Part shown: one piece after another, positions 9,036 through 17,132 of the stretch
How the letters are laid out: each line of letters starts with the position of its first letter
Position numbering within the stretch: position 1 is the first letter of the stretch
Source: JAMZMI01 sp049115715
GTDB lineage: Bacteria; Bacteroidota; Bacteroidia; Cytophagales; Cyclobacteriaceae
Assembly: GCA_049115715.1 (NCBI GenBank)
Contig: JAGDZQ010000034.1
Coordinates: forward strand, 62,001 to 126,000
Length of the DNA: 64,000 nucleotides
Reading direction: 5' to 3'
Translations under genes and position numbers: made by a program
Notes under the pieces: generated by a model
Told to the model about the DNA's origin: nothing
Database searches by the model: none
Seen by the model: only the letters and a program-made list of their open reading frames with translations

Positions 9036-9518
9036 ATGCCAACAGTAACGCATCCAAAACACAAAGACGGAGATTATTTTGTGGATTACGAGGAAAAAGT
9101 ATTTGAAGACGTTAAAGCCGAACCGGGTGAGAAAGCACTCGTTACTTTTCACACAGTAGCTTTTGAAGGGTCCATTGGATTGGTGAACATTTTGTCCGCG
9201 ACCAGACTTCTGAGAAAAGGTTTTGAAACCTCTATACTGCTTTATGGTCCTGGAGTTACACTAGGTATCCAAAGGGGCTTTCCTACTTTAGGAGATGAAG
9301 CTTTTCCAGGACATCAAAATTATGCTGCCAGACTTACCAAATTCATTGAAGAAGGTGGAAAAGTATATGCATGCCGATTTGCCTTACAGGCTCTTTACGG
9401 TCATGGTGAGCCAGCTCTATTACCAGGTATCATACCGATAAATCCTCTCGATGTATTGGATATTATTTTGATCCACCGTAAGGCTAATGCCTTTACAATG
9501 GACACCTGGACGTTATAA
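9036..9518 (+). CDS. nitB: NitB, MSMEG_0572/Sll0783 family protein
   Basis: The 160-residue protein (MPTVTHPKHKDGDYFVDYEE start) belongs to the MSMEG_0572/Sll0783 family, the first protein of Nit1C operons. A longer frame beginning with a TTG at 8976 lies inside the operator, so the ATG at 9036 is chosen. Features visible are GLVNILSATRLLRKGFETSI and the repeated Gly-rich LLYGPGVTLGIQRGFPTLGD, reminiscent of a small DsrE-like fold, though I am not sure of that. In Synechocystis the homologue is induced by nitrogen starvation and its loss lowers PHB accumulation. The gene starts the operon and is followed after 14 bp by nitC. Confidence 0.85.
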   Translation: MPTVTHPKHKDGDYFVDYEEKVFEDVKAEPGEKALVTFHTVAFEGSIGLVNILSATRLLRKGFETSILLYGPGVTLGIQRGFPTLGDEAFPGHQNYAARLTKFIEEGGKVYACRFALQALYGHGEPALLPGIIPINPLDVLDIILIHRKANAFTMDTWTL

Positions 9519-9532
9519 TCTTCTAAACTTTT

Positions 9533-10540
9533 ATGTTGTTGAAAAAAACCGTAAAAGCAGCAGCCGTACAGATTGCTCCTGTTTTGGATGATCGTGAAGC
9601 CACTACTATAAAAGTGTGTGAAGCAATTGCCGAAGCAGGTGCAAACGGTGCTGATATCATTGTTTTCCCTGAAACGTTCATACCGAACTACCCATATTTC
9701 TCATTTGTAAAAGCTCCGGTAGCTTCAGGAAAAGATCACCTTAAGCTCTACGAGCAAGCTGTAGTAGTGCCAAGCCCGGTAACGGATAAAGTCGGTCAGG
9801 CTGCCCGAGAAAATGAAATGGTCGTTGTTTTGGGGGTAAACGAACGAGATCATGGCACTATTTACAATACTCAAATCGTGTTTGACGTCACAGGTGAAAT
9901 CGTATTGAAACGTAGGAAAATCACTCCGACCTATCACGAACGTATGATTTGGGGTATGGGAGATGGAAGTGGACTCAGGGCTGTAGATACTGCCGTAGGT
10001 CGAGTCGGGGCGCTAGCATGTTGGGAACATTATAACCCACTTGCTCGGTACGCTCTGATGGCCGATCATGAGGTGATTCATTGTGCACAATTTCCTGGAT
10101 CTATGGTTGGCCCCATTTTCGCAGATCAGATGGAAGTCACGATCAGGCATCATGCGCTGGAATCGGGCTGTTTCGTCATTAACTCTACGGGGTGGTTGCA
10201 TCAGGATCAAATAGAAAGTATCACCGACGATCCCAAAATGCAAAAGGCTTTAACCTCTGGTTGCATGACTGCAATCATTTCCCCAGAGGGAAAACACCTT
10301 ACCACACCACTTACCGAAGGTGAGGGAATTATTTACGCAGATATGGACATGAGTTTGGTTGAGAAAAGAAAACGTATGATGGATTCTGTAGGTCACTATT
10401 CAAGACCGGAATTACTCTCTCTTCAACTCAATACCAAAGTTCAAAAAACAGTTCAAGCCTCCGGAATGGTTATGGACGAATTATTAAAAGAAGACGAATC
10501 ACAAAATGCTCGCAACGAAATCGAAAAAGCTCTCGTCTGA
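9533..10540 (+). CDS. nitC: NitC, Nit6803-type nitrilase
   Basis: The 335-residue protein is a carbon-nitrogen hydrolase of the nitrilase branch. The catalytic triad is complete: Glu47 in VFPETF, Lys129 in RRKITPT and Cys163 in ALACWEHYNPL. The CWEHYNPLARY block marks true nitrilases rather than amidases. It is closest in character to the Nit6803-type nitrilases of the Nit1C cluster, which hydrolyse aliphatic and aromatic nitriles in vitro and are essential for cyanide assimilation in the studied Pseudomonas strains. Its physiological nitrile is unknown. It is second in the operon, and its end overlaps the nitD start by 35 bp in another frame. Confidence 0.93.
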   Translation: MLLKKTVKAAAVQIAPVLDDREATTIKVCEAIAEAGANGADIIVFPETFIPNYPYFSFVKAPVASGKDHLKLYEQAVVVPSPVTDKVGQAARENEMVVVLGVNERDHGTIYNTQIVFDVTGEIVLKRRKITPTYHERMIWGMGDGSGLRAVDTAVGRVGALACWEHYNPLARYALMADHEVIHCAQFPGSMVGPIFADQMEVTIRHHALESGCFVINSTGWLHQDQIESITDDPKMQKALTSGCMTAIISPEGKHLTTPLTEGEGIIYADMDMSLVEKRKRMMDSVGHYSRPELLSLQLNTKVQKTVQASGMVMDELLKEDESQNARNEIEKALV

Positions 10541-11648
10541 GCGCATTCAAATAGAACTTCAGTCTTTGGGTATGCGCATGCCCTTTCGCGAAATGGCTTC
10601 AGGTCGCAAAGGAGGTGCGGGTCCTACGGATCATAAGGCGGTATTCATAGATGGGAATACGATCATGGTTCCGGTACATAATGAGGCCTCCTCTACCTCC
10701 CCTTTCTGGATAGGCTCACCAAACGAGCTGGGTGTATCCAGACTTTATAGGGAAGACGAAGAGATAACTTCGATCAGTTTTCCAAAGCAACCCAAGTTCT
10801 ACAAGCATACTACAAGTGACGGGGTACCGATGTGGAAGGTGGCACAGCTACACAGTCATAATGTATTGGCAACTACAGTTTTGCAAAACTGTGTGAGATA
10901 CTATGATAAGTCAACTTCTTGCCAGTTTTGTGCTATTGGGGAATCTTTAAAGGCTGAAAGAACCATCGCTTACAAACGGCCTCATCACTTAGCTGAGGTT
11001 GCTAAATTGGCTGTAGAAAAAGACGGTGTAGAGCAATTCATTATTACAACTGGCACTCCATCTACTTCAGACAGGGGGGCCAAAATTCTCCATGAAAGTG
11101 TAATTGCAATCAAAGAAGCAGTAGACTTAGCTATACAGGTGCAATGCGAGCCGCCTGACAACTTTGACTGGTTTCAAAAGTTAAAAGATGCTGGTGCTGA
11201 TGCTATAGGAATGCACTTGGAGGCAGTTGAGGAAAGTGTGAGACATAGAATAATGCCAGGAAAAGCTGAAGTAAGTGTGGCATACTATATGAAAGCATTT
11301 GAAGCAGCAGTAGAGGTGTTTGGCAAGGGTAACGTGAGCACATACATCCTAGCCGGACTTGGGGATTCGCAAGAATCTATCCTAGCCATGAGTGAAAAAC
11401 TTATTGGAATGGGCGTCTATCCCTTTGTGGTTCCTTTTGTTCCTGTAAGCGGAACCCCACTAGCGACTGCACCTTCTCCAGATCAGAACTTTATGGAGAG
11501 TTTGCTTACTCCTATAAGTAAAATGTTGGTAGAGGCAGGTATCACCTCTGATACCTTAAAAGCAGGATGCGCGAAGTGTGGAGCCTGTTCGGTATTGAAA
11601 TCTTTAGAAAAAAAGCACTTAAAGGAAATTACACCATATGTTGTTTGA
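10506..11648 (+). CDS. nitD: NitD, MSMEG_0568-family radical SAM protein
   Basis: The 380-residue protein is a radical SAM enzyme with an unusual cluster motif, Cys129-x9-Cys139-x2-Cys142 (CVRYYDKSTSCQFC), instead of CxxxCxxC. A barrel-like middle includes EQFIITTGTPS and DAIGMHLEAVEE. A second group, Cys355-x2-Cys358-x2-Cys361, lies near the C-terminus and could bind another iron-sulfur cluster or zinc. This fits the MSMEG_0568 family of Nit1C clusters. The ATG overlaps nitC by 35 bp and the stop overlaps nitE by 11 bp, which indicates tight translational linkage. The reaction is unknown. Confidence 0.9.
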   Translation: MLATKSKKLSSERIQIELQSLGMRMPFREMASGRKGGAGPTDHKAVFIDGNTIMVPVHNEASSTSPFWIGSPNELGVSRLYREDEEITSISFPKQPKFYKHTTSDGVPMWKVAQLHSHNVLATTVLQNCVRYYDKSTSCQFCAIGESLKAERTIAYKRPHHLAEVAKLAVEKDGVEQFIITTGTPSTSDRGAKILHESVIAIKEAVDLAIQVQCEPPDNFDWFQKLKDAGADAIGMHLEAVEESVRHRIMPGKAEVSVAYYMKAFEAAVEVFGKGNVSTYILAGLGDSQESILAMSEKLIGMGVYPFVVPFVPVSGTPLATAPSPDQNFMESLLTPISKMLVEAGITSDTLKAGCAKCGACSVLKSLEKKHLKEITPYVV

Positions 11649-12222
11649 ACCCTACAAGAAATATCCATCAGGGTACCTCAAGTTTGATTTTGTCAACCAA
11701 CCATGGCAAGAAAAATCTTATTGGAAACTCCGAAAAGAAGTCTTTTGCGATGAGCAAAAGTTATTTAAGGATACGGACAGGGATTTGAGTGACCTTAACG
11801 CCATTCACATCATTTCTAATTGTTATTGTATGGGAATGGAAGATCAGGCAGTCGGTGTAGTGCGTATTTTCGAACGAGAACCAGGGGTTTGGTTTGGAGG
11901 TAGATTAGCTGTTCACAAGAATTACAGAACCGCGAGTAGGTTTAAAACACTTAACTTATTTCCTGAAAACGAATCTATCCATCCTTTCACATTGAGTGTG
12001 GGAGGAGCCCTTATCTACAAAGCAGTGAGCTCCGCAGTAGCTTTGGGATGTCATGAGTTTCTTGCCCATGTCCAATATCAAAACGTTCGGTTCTTCGAGC
12101 GCATGCACTGGCGCGTTACAGACACAATAGAAAAAAATGGATTAAAACACGCCGTAATGCAGGCAGATTTGAGTTTTTATAAACTCGCTCACTCTTGTCC
12201 ACAGCGCCTACGGTCTGCGTGA
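11638..12222 (+). CDS. nitE: NitE, MSMEG_0567-family GNAT acetyltransferase-like protein
   Basis: The 194-residue protein matches the GNAT fold of MSMEG_0567/Sll0786 proteins: LRKEVFCDEQKLF near residue 32, AVGVVRIFE near residue 71, WFGGRLAVHKNYR near residue 85 and a terminal strand with FFERMHWRV near residue 152. It would transfer an acyl group from acyl-CoA to an unknown amine made in the pathway. The ATG overlaps the end of nitD by 11 bp, and an 11-bp gap separates its stop from the chosen nitF start. Confidence 0.87.
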   Translation: MLFEPYKKYPSGYLKFDFVNQPWQEKSYWKLRKEVFCDEQKLFKDTDRDLSDLNAIHIISNCYCMGMEDQAVGVVRIFEREPGVWFGGRLAVHKNYRTASRFKTLNLFPENESIHPFTLSVGGALIYKAVSSAVALGCHEFLAHVQYQNVRFFERMHWRVTDTIEKNGLKHAVMQADLSFYKLAHSCPQRLRSA

Positions 12223-12233
12223 TCAATACACAT

Positions 12234-13184
12234 ATGGATCAAAGCACTTTACTTGCAGAATTATTCGAACACCACTCTGTTCAGGACAAGGTTAATATAG
12301 GCCAGACCTATGAGCTCTTGGGCGATGAGGTTCTTCATGATAACTATTTAACAAATAGTCGAGAAAAAATTAAGCTCGGGGATGATTGTGCTGCAATCAA
12401 AGACGGAAAAGGTGGGTATTTATTATTCGCCGCAGAGGGAATCATCAATAGCTTCATTAAATCCCATCCTTGGTTTGCCGGGTACTCAGCAGTCATGGTC
12501 AACATCAGCGATATCTGCTCTATGGGAGGTTTGCCTCTGGCCATAACCGATGTACTTTGGGCGCAGAATAGAGAATCAGCAAAGGAAATATGGGAAGGAA
12601 TGCTCGCTGCTTCTCAAAAATACAACGTCCCAATTGTGGGTGGACATACCTGCTATCAATCCGAAAACAACCAAGTTGCGGTATCTATATTGGGAAGTGC
12701 GGAGAAATTGCTAACTAGTTTTCACGCAAAGCCGGAAGAGGACCTGGTGATGGTTGTAGATATCAATGGAGCATACTTTGAGGATTATCCCTTTTGGAAT
12801 GCCTCCACAAATAGTACCGCCGAAAGGCTCCAGGAATTGATCAAACTTCCGAAACTGGTTGCGGAATCAGGTCTGTCGAAAGTGGCCAAGGATATCAGTA
12901 TGGGTGGAGTCATTGGTACAGCCGACATGCTATGCAAGACGTCCAATGTCGGGTTATGTCTTGACCTGGAACTTGTTCCCAAACCGGAATACGTCGACTT
13001 AAAAAAATGGCTTATTAGCTTCCCAAGCTATGGTTTCCTTTTTTCTTGCGATCCAAGCAACAGTGAGGAACTGTGTGGCCTTTTTCATGATCATAAAATA
13101 AGTGCCAAGGTGATTGGCAAATTTGAAAGAGAGCTCGGTATTCGGAGTTCTCCTAACTTAATAAACACGAAATTAACCCTATAA
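12234..13184 (+). CDS. nitF: NitF, Sll0787-family AIR synthase-related protein
   Basis: The 316-residue protein resembles PurM/AIR-synthase-superfamily ATP-dependent enzymes: KLGDDCAAI near residue 43, VMVNISDICSMGG near residue 80, MGGVIGTADMLCK near residue 223, and the interior VGGHT. It belongs to the Sll0787 family of Nit1C clusters. The open frame extends upstream to a TTG at 12195 that overlaps nitE; the ATG at 12234 is preferred. By analogy with the superfamily it would use ATP to activate an amide or similar group. The actual substrate is unknown. It lies 2 bp before nitG. Confidence 0.85.
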   Translation: MDQSTLLAELFEHHSVQDKVNIGQTYELLGDEVLHDNYLTNSREKIKLGDDCAAIKDGKGGYLLFAAEGIINSFIKSHPWFAGYSAVMVNISDICSMGGLPLAITDVLWAQNRESAKEIWEGMLAASQKYNVPIVGGHTCYQSENNQVAVSILGSAEKLLTSFHAKPEEDLVMVVDINGAYFEDYPFWNASTNSTAERLQELIKLPKLVAESGLSKVAKDISMGGVIGTADMLCKTSNVGLCLDLELVPKPEYVDLKKWLISFPSYGFLFSCDPSNSEELCGLFHDHKISAKVIGKFERELGIRSSPNLINTKLTL

Positions 13185-13186
13185 AT

Positions 13187-13465
13187 ATGCCTGTAGTATA
13201 TTTAAAAGTTCAATATCCCGATGATGAAAAGGAAGATATCTACTCTCCTTCGTCAGTAATTAGATCATTTTTCAGTGCGGGGGAATCGCTATCAGTAGGT
13301 GATTTTGAGGCGCGGATTTCTGAAGCTTTAGAAACGGCTAGTTCAAGAGTAGCCCAAGTGTATGGTTATGAGTGCACAGCAGCAATGGGAGAATTAGCCA
13401 GGGTAAGTCGAAAATTGAAAACACATGACCCAGCTGCAAAAATTGAGATACTCGGATTGAATTAA
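13187..13465 (+). CDS. nitG: NitG, MSMEG_0570-family small protein
   Basis: This 92-residue soluble protein (MPVVYLKVQYPDDEKEDIYS start) fits the MSMEG_0570 family, annotated as a nitrogen starvation response protein and found in Nit1C clusters. The centre SFFSAGESLSVGDFEARISE and the C-terminal amphipathic helices give no catalytic hint. It lies between nitF (2 bp) and the folate-enzyme-like gene (5 bp), clearly in the same operon. Confidence 0.85.
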   Translation: MPVVYLKVQYPDDEKEDIYSPSSVIRSFFSAGESLSVGDFEARISEALETASSRVAQVYGYECTAAMGELARVSRKLKTHDPAAKIEILGLN

Positions 13466-13470
13466 GGAAA

Positions 13471-14409
13471 ATGGAAAGATCACAACTTACCCAAAGACGT
13501 AAGGTTCCTTTTGGGAAACTCCTGAAGTCAGAAAAATTTATTCTCTCCGCAGAATTAACTCCGCCAAGGCATTACGATCTTCAGGATTTTATGGCAAAGG
13601 CCGAGATCGTGAATGAATATGTGGACATTGTACAGATCAATGATCATCTACTTTCTAAAGCAAGACTTACCAATCTAATTGCCGGACAGCAATGTAAACT
13701 TGCTGGCATGGAGCCTGTACTTCAATTCGCATTGCGACATAAGAACCGCATTGCTATACAGGGTGATTTGCTTGGGCTTGCGGCCATGGGCTTGCAAAAC
13801 ATCATCATTTTGGGTGGCTATCCGTGCAGTATCGGTTCTGAGACTGATGCAGTCGATGTGCTTGATATGGGTAGCATGGAGGCGGTTGAAAAAGTGTCAA
13901 GACTTACGAATAAGGGAGAGTTATTTAATGGAGAAATCATCTCTCCTCCTCCTCCATTTAGCATAGGGGTTGTAGAGTTTCCCTGCTCAAATGCGGCTCA
14001 CTTTACTGAAAGGTTAGACATTCTAGAGAAAAAGATTGAAGCTGGTGCTGAATTTGTACAAATGCAAGCGGTGTTTGAAACTGATCCTATGTGCAATTGG
14101 ATGGAAAAAGTTCGCGAGCGAAAGCTTCACCAAAAGGCTCGTTTTTTTGCTGGCGTTTTTCCTTTTTGTAGATTGGAGCGACTCAATGCTCTTATGGAAA
14201 TACCAGGATTAGATATCCCACATCACATCGTAAGAAGAATCCAACAAAACGATACTGAACTTGAGAGTCTCAATATTACACTTGAACTCATTGACGAATT
14301 GTCTAACATTGATGGAATCTCCGGTCTTCATATACGATCTATTGGCGCAGAAGAGTGGGTCCCAAAAATCATAGAGGCCAGTCGATTCGGAGGCGGCTTG
14401 ATGTATTGA
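13471..14409 (+). CDS. divergent methylenetetrahydrofolate reductase (MetF)-like protein
   Basis: The 312-residue protein has the length and order of motifs of MTHFR: the catalytic Glu as E28 in AELTPPR, VDIVQINDH, the segment RHKNRIAIQGDLLGLAAMGL (residues 89-108) and AEFVQMQAVFETD. At the flavin-contacting GD position of E. coli MetF (Asp120) it reads LGGYPC, so the Asp is replaced by Tyr117. This suggests an altered flavin redox behaviour or another reaction. The gene starts 5 bp after nitG, with no terminator visible, so it is the last gene of the nit operon. It is not part of the usual Nit1C gene set, so a role linking one-carbon units to the pathway is inferred. Confidence 0.82.
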   Translation: MERSQLTQRRKVPFGKLLKSEKFILSAELTPPRHYDLQDFMAKAEIVNEYVDIVQINDHLLSKARLTNLIAGQQCKLAGMEPVLQFALRHKNRIAIQGDLLGLAAMGLQNIIILGGYPCSIGSETDAVDVLDMGSMEAVEKVSRLTNKGELFNGEIISPPPPFSIGVVEFPCSNAAHFTERLDILEKKIEAGAEFVQMQAVFETDPMCNWMEKVRERKLHQKARFFAGVFPFCRLERLNALMEIPGLDIPHHIVRRIQQNDTELESLNITLELIDELSNIDGISGLHIRSIGAEEWVPKIIEASRFGGGLMY

Positions 14410-14433
14410 GGTTGTATTTGAAACTCGAACTCG

Positions 14434-14605
14434 ACTTATAATTATATAAAAAACGTCATTCCAAGGTTTAGGGAAGGATGGCAGGAGGGAAAGCCAATGG
14501 AGTCTTTGAGATCATCGAACTATCACTTCTTTTTATCAAAATTTTAAAGCTAAAAGACTCATAGCGACGGCTAAGGTTTTTTTAGGTCATACTTGAATCA
14601 AGTTC
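14434..14605 (-). repeat. dispersed ~172-bp repeat, copy B (right flank of the nit block)
   Basis: This stretch is the inverted partner of copy A at 6513-6685. Both ends and the interior align when it is reverse-complemented, with scattered substitutions and a few one-base gaps. It fills nearly all of the spacer between the MetF-like gene and the first PUL gene. It keeps the same order of blocks: TATAATTATA, CGTCATTCC, the AAAATTTTAAAGCTAAAAGA core, and CATACTTGAATC. Confidence 0.85.
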
Positions 14606-14617
14606 AACTTTGTAATA

Positions 14618-16879
14618 TTAGCGCTGTTGCACTTCGACAAATAACACTTCGTAAGGTTTCAACACGGGGTTATCGACTTCAAGTCTGGTGAGCACATCAA
14701 CCAGTCTAATCGAGCTCTCCGATTCTTTAAATGATATTTTCAGACTTGCATCTGTCCGACCTAAGTTGACAATGGAAAGCACATTGTTGCCGTTATCGTC
14801 CTCCACACACTTCCATGTGCAGCCTTTAATGCCTTGCTCATTGGATTCTTCCACAACCACCTGAGGCAATGACCCCAATTCCTCCAAAATTTCAACTGAT
14901 TTCTCATAGTAACCCGGCAGCTCGTTTACTTCTATGATTGTTCCGCTTCCTTCATCTAAAGTTTTTAATGATCTGCCATATTCATCCTTTTGAAGGCTCT
15001 CCGAATCCATAAGAATAGTTCCTCCCTGATTCAAATAGTTTTGAATGGCTTCTATCTCTTGTTGTGTTACGAGAGGAGTTTTTCTGATGAGGACAACATC
15101 CCAATCTTCTTGAGCTTGTTCTTTGAAGATTCCTTCGGTGACAAAACCGAGAGGTATTCCTTCAAAATATATGGATTCGTAAAGTTCAAAAACATCATCC
15201 ATATGCTCAGCCTTATTGATTGCAGATGTCTTGCTGTAGAAAATTCGGATAGGTTTACGTTGACGCTGCATCTGCATAATGAGTTCCGAATGCGCGTTTA
15301 AGTCCATGATGGTAGAAGCAACTTCATTGACAATTCGAGGTTGCTGATTATTGGATCCACCGTAGGCTTTCCCGGCACGACTATATGGAGAACCATCTGG
15401 GTTTCTACTCCAATACCAAGTCTGACTAACATCCATTCCTTGAGTGGTGGCAAGCCAATAGGTTGCCCTTGCATATCTTGGTGTCATGTACAGATCGCGT
15501 GATTTCCCAGTGGATAGGTAATGAGCTTCACTATTGAACATGATTTTGTTTGGGCTTACGGAGGTGTAAAAATCATGTCCCATCGACATTTCGCGCCAGT
15601 TGAAAATATATTTTTCATCCCATTCTTCTTTTCCCCACATATAATTATATTCAGAACCCGTATCGTTACCAATAATCTCACTCATGCGAGTAAGTGCTTC
15701 CATATCTATACCATGGTTACGCGTGTTCTCGGTCCATAGGTTGGGCATGATTTTGAGGTGAACTTTGCCATCAGGATCAGACTCATGGATTGTCGATTGC
15801 AAAAACCGATACCAGTCCGTTACCCTATCCATATTAAATGAAACCCAGTCAAACCACTTGGGTGTGCCTTGAAGACTCTGAGAAATTGGAATTTCAATTT
15901 CCACATCATTGAAAGAGCTGAAATCGCTTTCCCAAAGGGTGTTTAACGATTCGATTGACCGATGTTTTTGAGTGAGCCAAATCTTGAATTTCTCTATCGT
16001 ATATTCTGAAACCGGCCCTGTTGCCCAGACGTCTTCCGTAGTATAAAAATGTGGCTCATTGCAAAGCATATAGCCCAACATCGAATACTTTTTACCTGAC
16101 ATATATGGAACCGTGCCTGCCAGGAGCATTTTATTTAATTCTCGCGCTCCGGGGTTATCAATATCATATGAGGTGTAAGTGTCTTCCCTCATGATCAGAT
16201 CAGGACCGTATTTTTTTTCCGCCCAATCTGGCACATTACCTTTATGATTCAAGAAGATAAAGCCCGCCTTTCCTGTTTTTTTATTTTTCAAATTAGAAAT
16301 CACTTCAGAATCAATAGTGCCCTTCTCGTCCACCACATATCCGTGTTTGAGAAAAAAACCATCCGCTTGACCATGGTACTCCATCAGCTCTCTAGTCTTT
16401 GGCTTCCAGGTATAGTTAGACAAGAAAACAGGTCTTCCTTGATAGGTGATTTGATCCTCACCATGTGAAACCTGCTCCCAATCGACATCAGGAGTTGGCT
16501 TTCTGATTATCTCTCCTGCGATGACTTGATCCAAAAACAAAATGGCTTCATCCAACATTAGTATTACTTCCTTTCTTTCAAAATCTGGAAGAAGAATGGC
16601 AGTCGCTTCTGCAGAATCTTTATAGGCTGTGACTTGTTCGAAAAGCTCCTTGTTCTCACCAACATGATTTTCATCCCAATCCGCATATTTCAAAAAAATC
16701 TCAGCTGTCCGCAAGGTCATTTTTTCCCTGAGTACATCGAGATTCAAACTCTCGGCTTTTTTAACCTTAGACTCTAATTCGCGGATTCTTTTAAAGGCTT
16801 TTTCTTCTAATGGTTGACTTTTGCAGTTAGTCAGTTGTAGGAAAAGGACACCAAGAAATAGAATCTTTATATTATTCAT
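14618..16879 (-). CDS. GH42-like clan GH-A glycoside hydrolase, lipoprotein (753 aa)
   Basis: A lipoprotein signal (FLQLTNC, Cys19) leads into a helical region (residues 25-125) and a TIM barrel. The likely acid/base is Glu275 in GYMLCNEPHF and the likely nucleophile is Glu451 in MFNSEAHYL. Residues about 540-640 look like the GATase-like trimerisation domain of GH42 beta-galactosidases (IFYSKTSAINKAE, WDVVLIRKTP, YLNQGGTILM). It is a paralogue of the gene at 17133-20231 and lacks that protein's C-terminal extensions. An exo-acting beta-galactosidase or carrageenase/agarase-type activity is plausible. The exact family (GH42, GH167 or an unassigned relative) is uncertain. Confidence 0.7.
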   Translation of the reverse strand: MNNIKILFLGVLFLQLTNCKSQPLEEKAFKRIRELESKVKKAESLNLDVLREKMTLRTAEIFLKYADWDENHVGENKELFEQVTAYKDSAEATAILLPDFERKEVILMLDEAILFLDQVIAGEIIRKPTPDVDWEQVSHGEDQITYQGRPVFLSNYTWKPKTRELMEYHGQADGFFLKHGYVVDEKGTIDSEVISNLKNKKTGKAGFIFLNHKGNVPDWAEKKYGPDLIMREDTYTSYDIDNPGARELNKMLLAGTVPYMSGKKYSMLGYMLCNEPHFYTTEDVWATGPVSEYTIEKFKIWLTQKHRSIESLNTLWESDFSSFNDVEIEIPISQSLQGTPKWFDWVSFNMDRVTDWYRFLQSTIHESDPDGKVHLKIMPNLWTENTRNHGIDMEALTRMSEIIGNDTGSEYNYMWGKEEWDEKYIFNWREMSMGHDFYTSVSPNKIMFNSEAHYLSTGKSRDLYMTPRYARATYWLATTQGMDVSQTWYWSRNPDGSPYSRAGKAYGGSNNQQPRIVNEVASTIMDLNAHSELIMQMQRQRKPIRIFYSKTSAINKAEHMDDVFELYESIYFEGIPLGFVTEGIFKEQAQEDWDVVLIRKTPLVTQQEIEAIQNYLNQGGTILMDSESLQKDEYGRSLKTLDEGSGTIIEVNELPGYYEKSVEILEELGSLPQVVVEESNEQGIKGCTWKCVEDDNGNNVLSIVNLGRTDASLKISFKESESSIRLVDVLTRLEVDNPVLKPYEVLFVEVQQR

Positions 16880-16929
16880 AGTATTGTTTCGCTGAAGTTT
16901 ATATTCTTATTCTCAAATACATCCACTGA

Positions 16930-16989
16930 TTAGGCACCAAACTCAACACCTTGAAACCACTCGGGAAACTCATAGTTTTCCCTGAATGA
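16930..16989 (-). pseudogene. 60-bp relic of a GH29 fucosidase N-terminus
   Basis: In the 253-bp spacer between the two GH42-like genes, the minus strand encodes SFRENYEFPEWFQGVEFGA followed by TAA. Twelve of the first 18 residues equal the start of the mature GH29 enzyme at 20469-21959 (SFKANYEFPVWFQDAKFG), and the DNA matches at about three quarters of positions. No further GH29 sequence follows, so this is a decayed fragment. Confidence 0.6.
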
Positions 16990-17132
16990 TTTCAAGAAGG
17001 TTCTAATCCCTATTGCGCCTTCTACACCGACAGAAAAAGATAAAACGGTAGGAGAGATAAGTGCCAATTTCTTATTTCCTTGCTATATCGAAAGTTGATG
17101 TATTCGTTCTTTGCCTTTTATGTGTTAAAACG

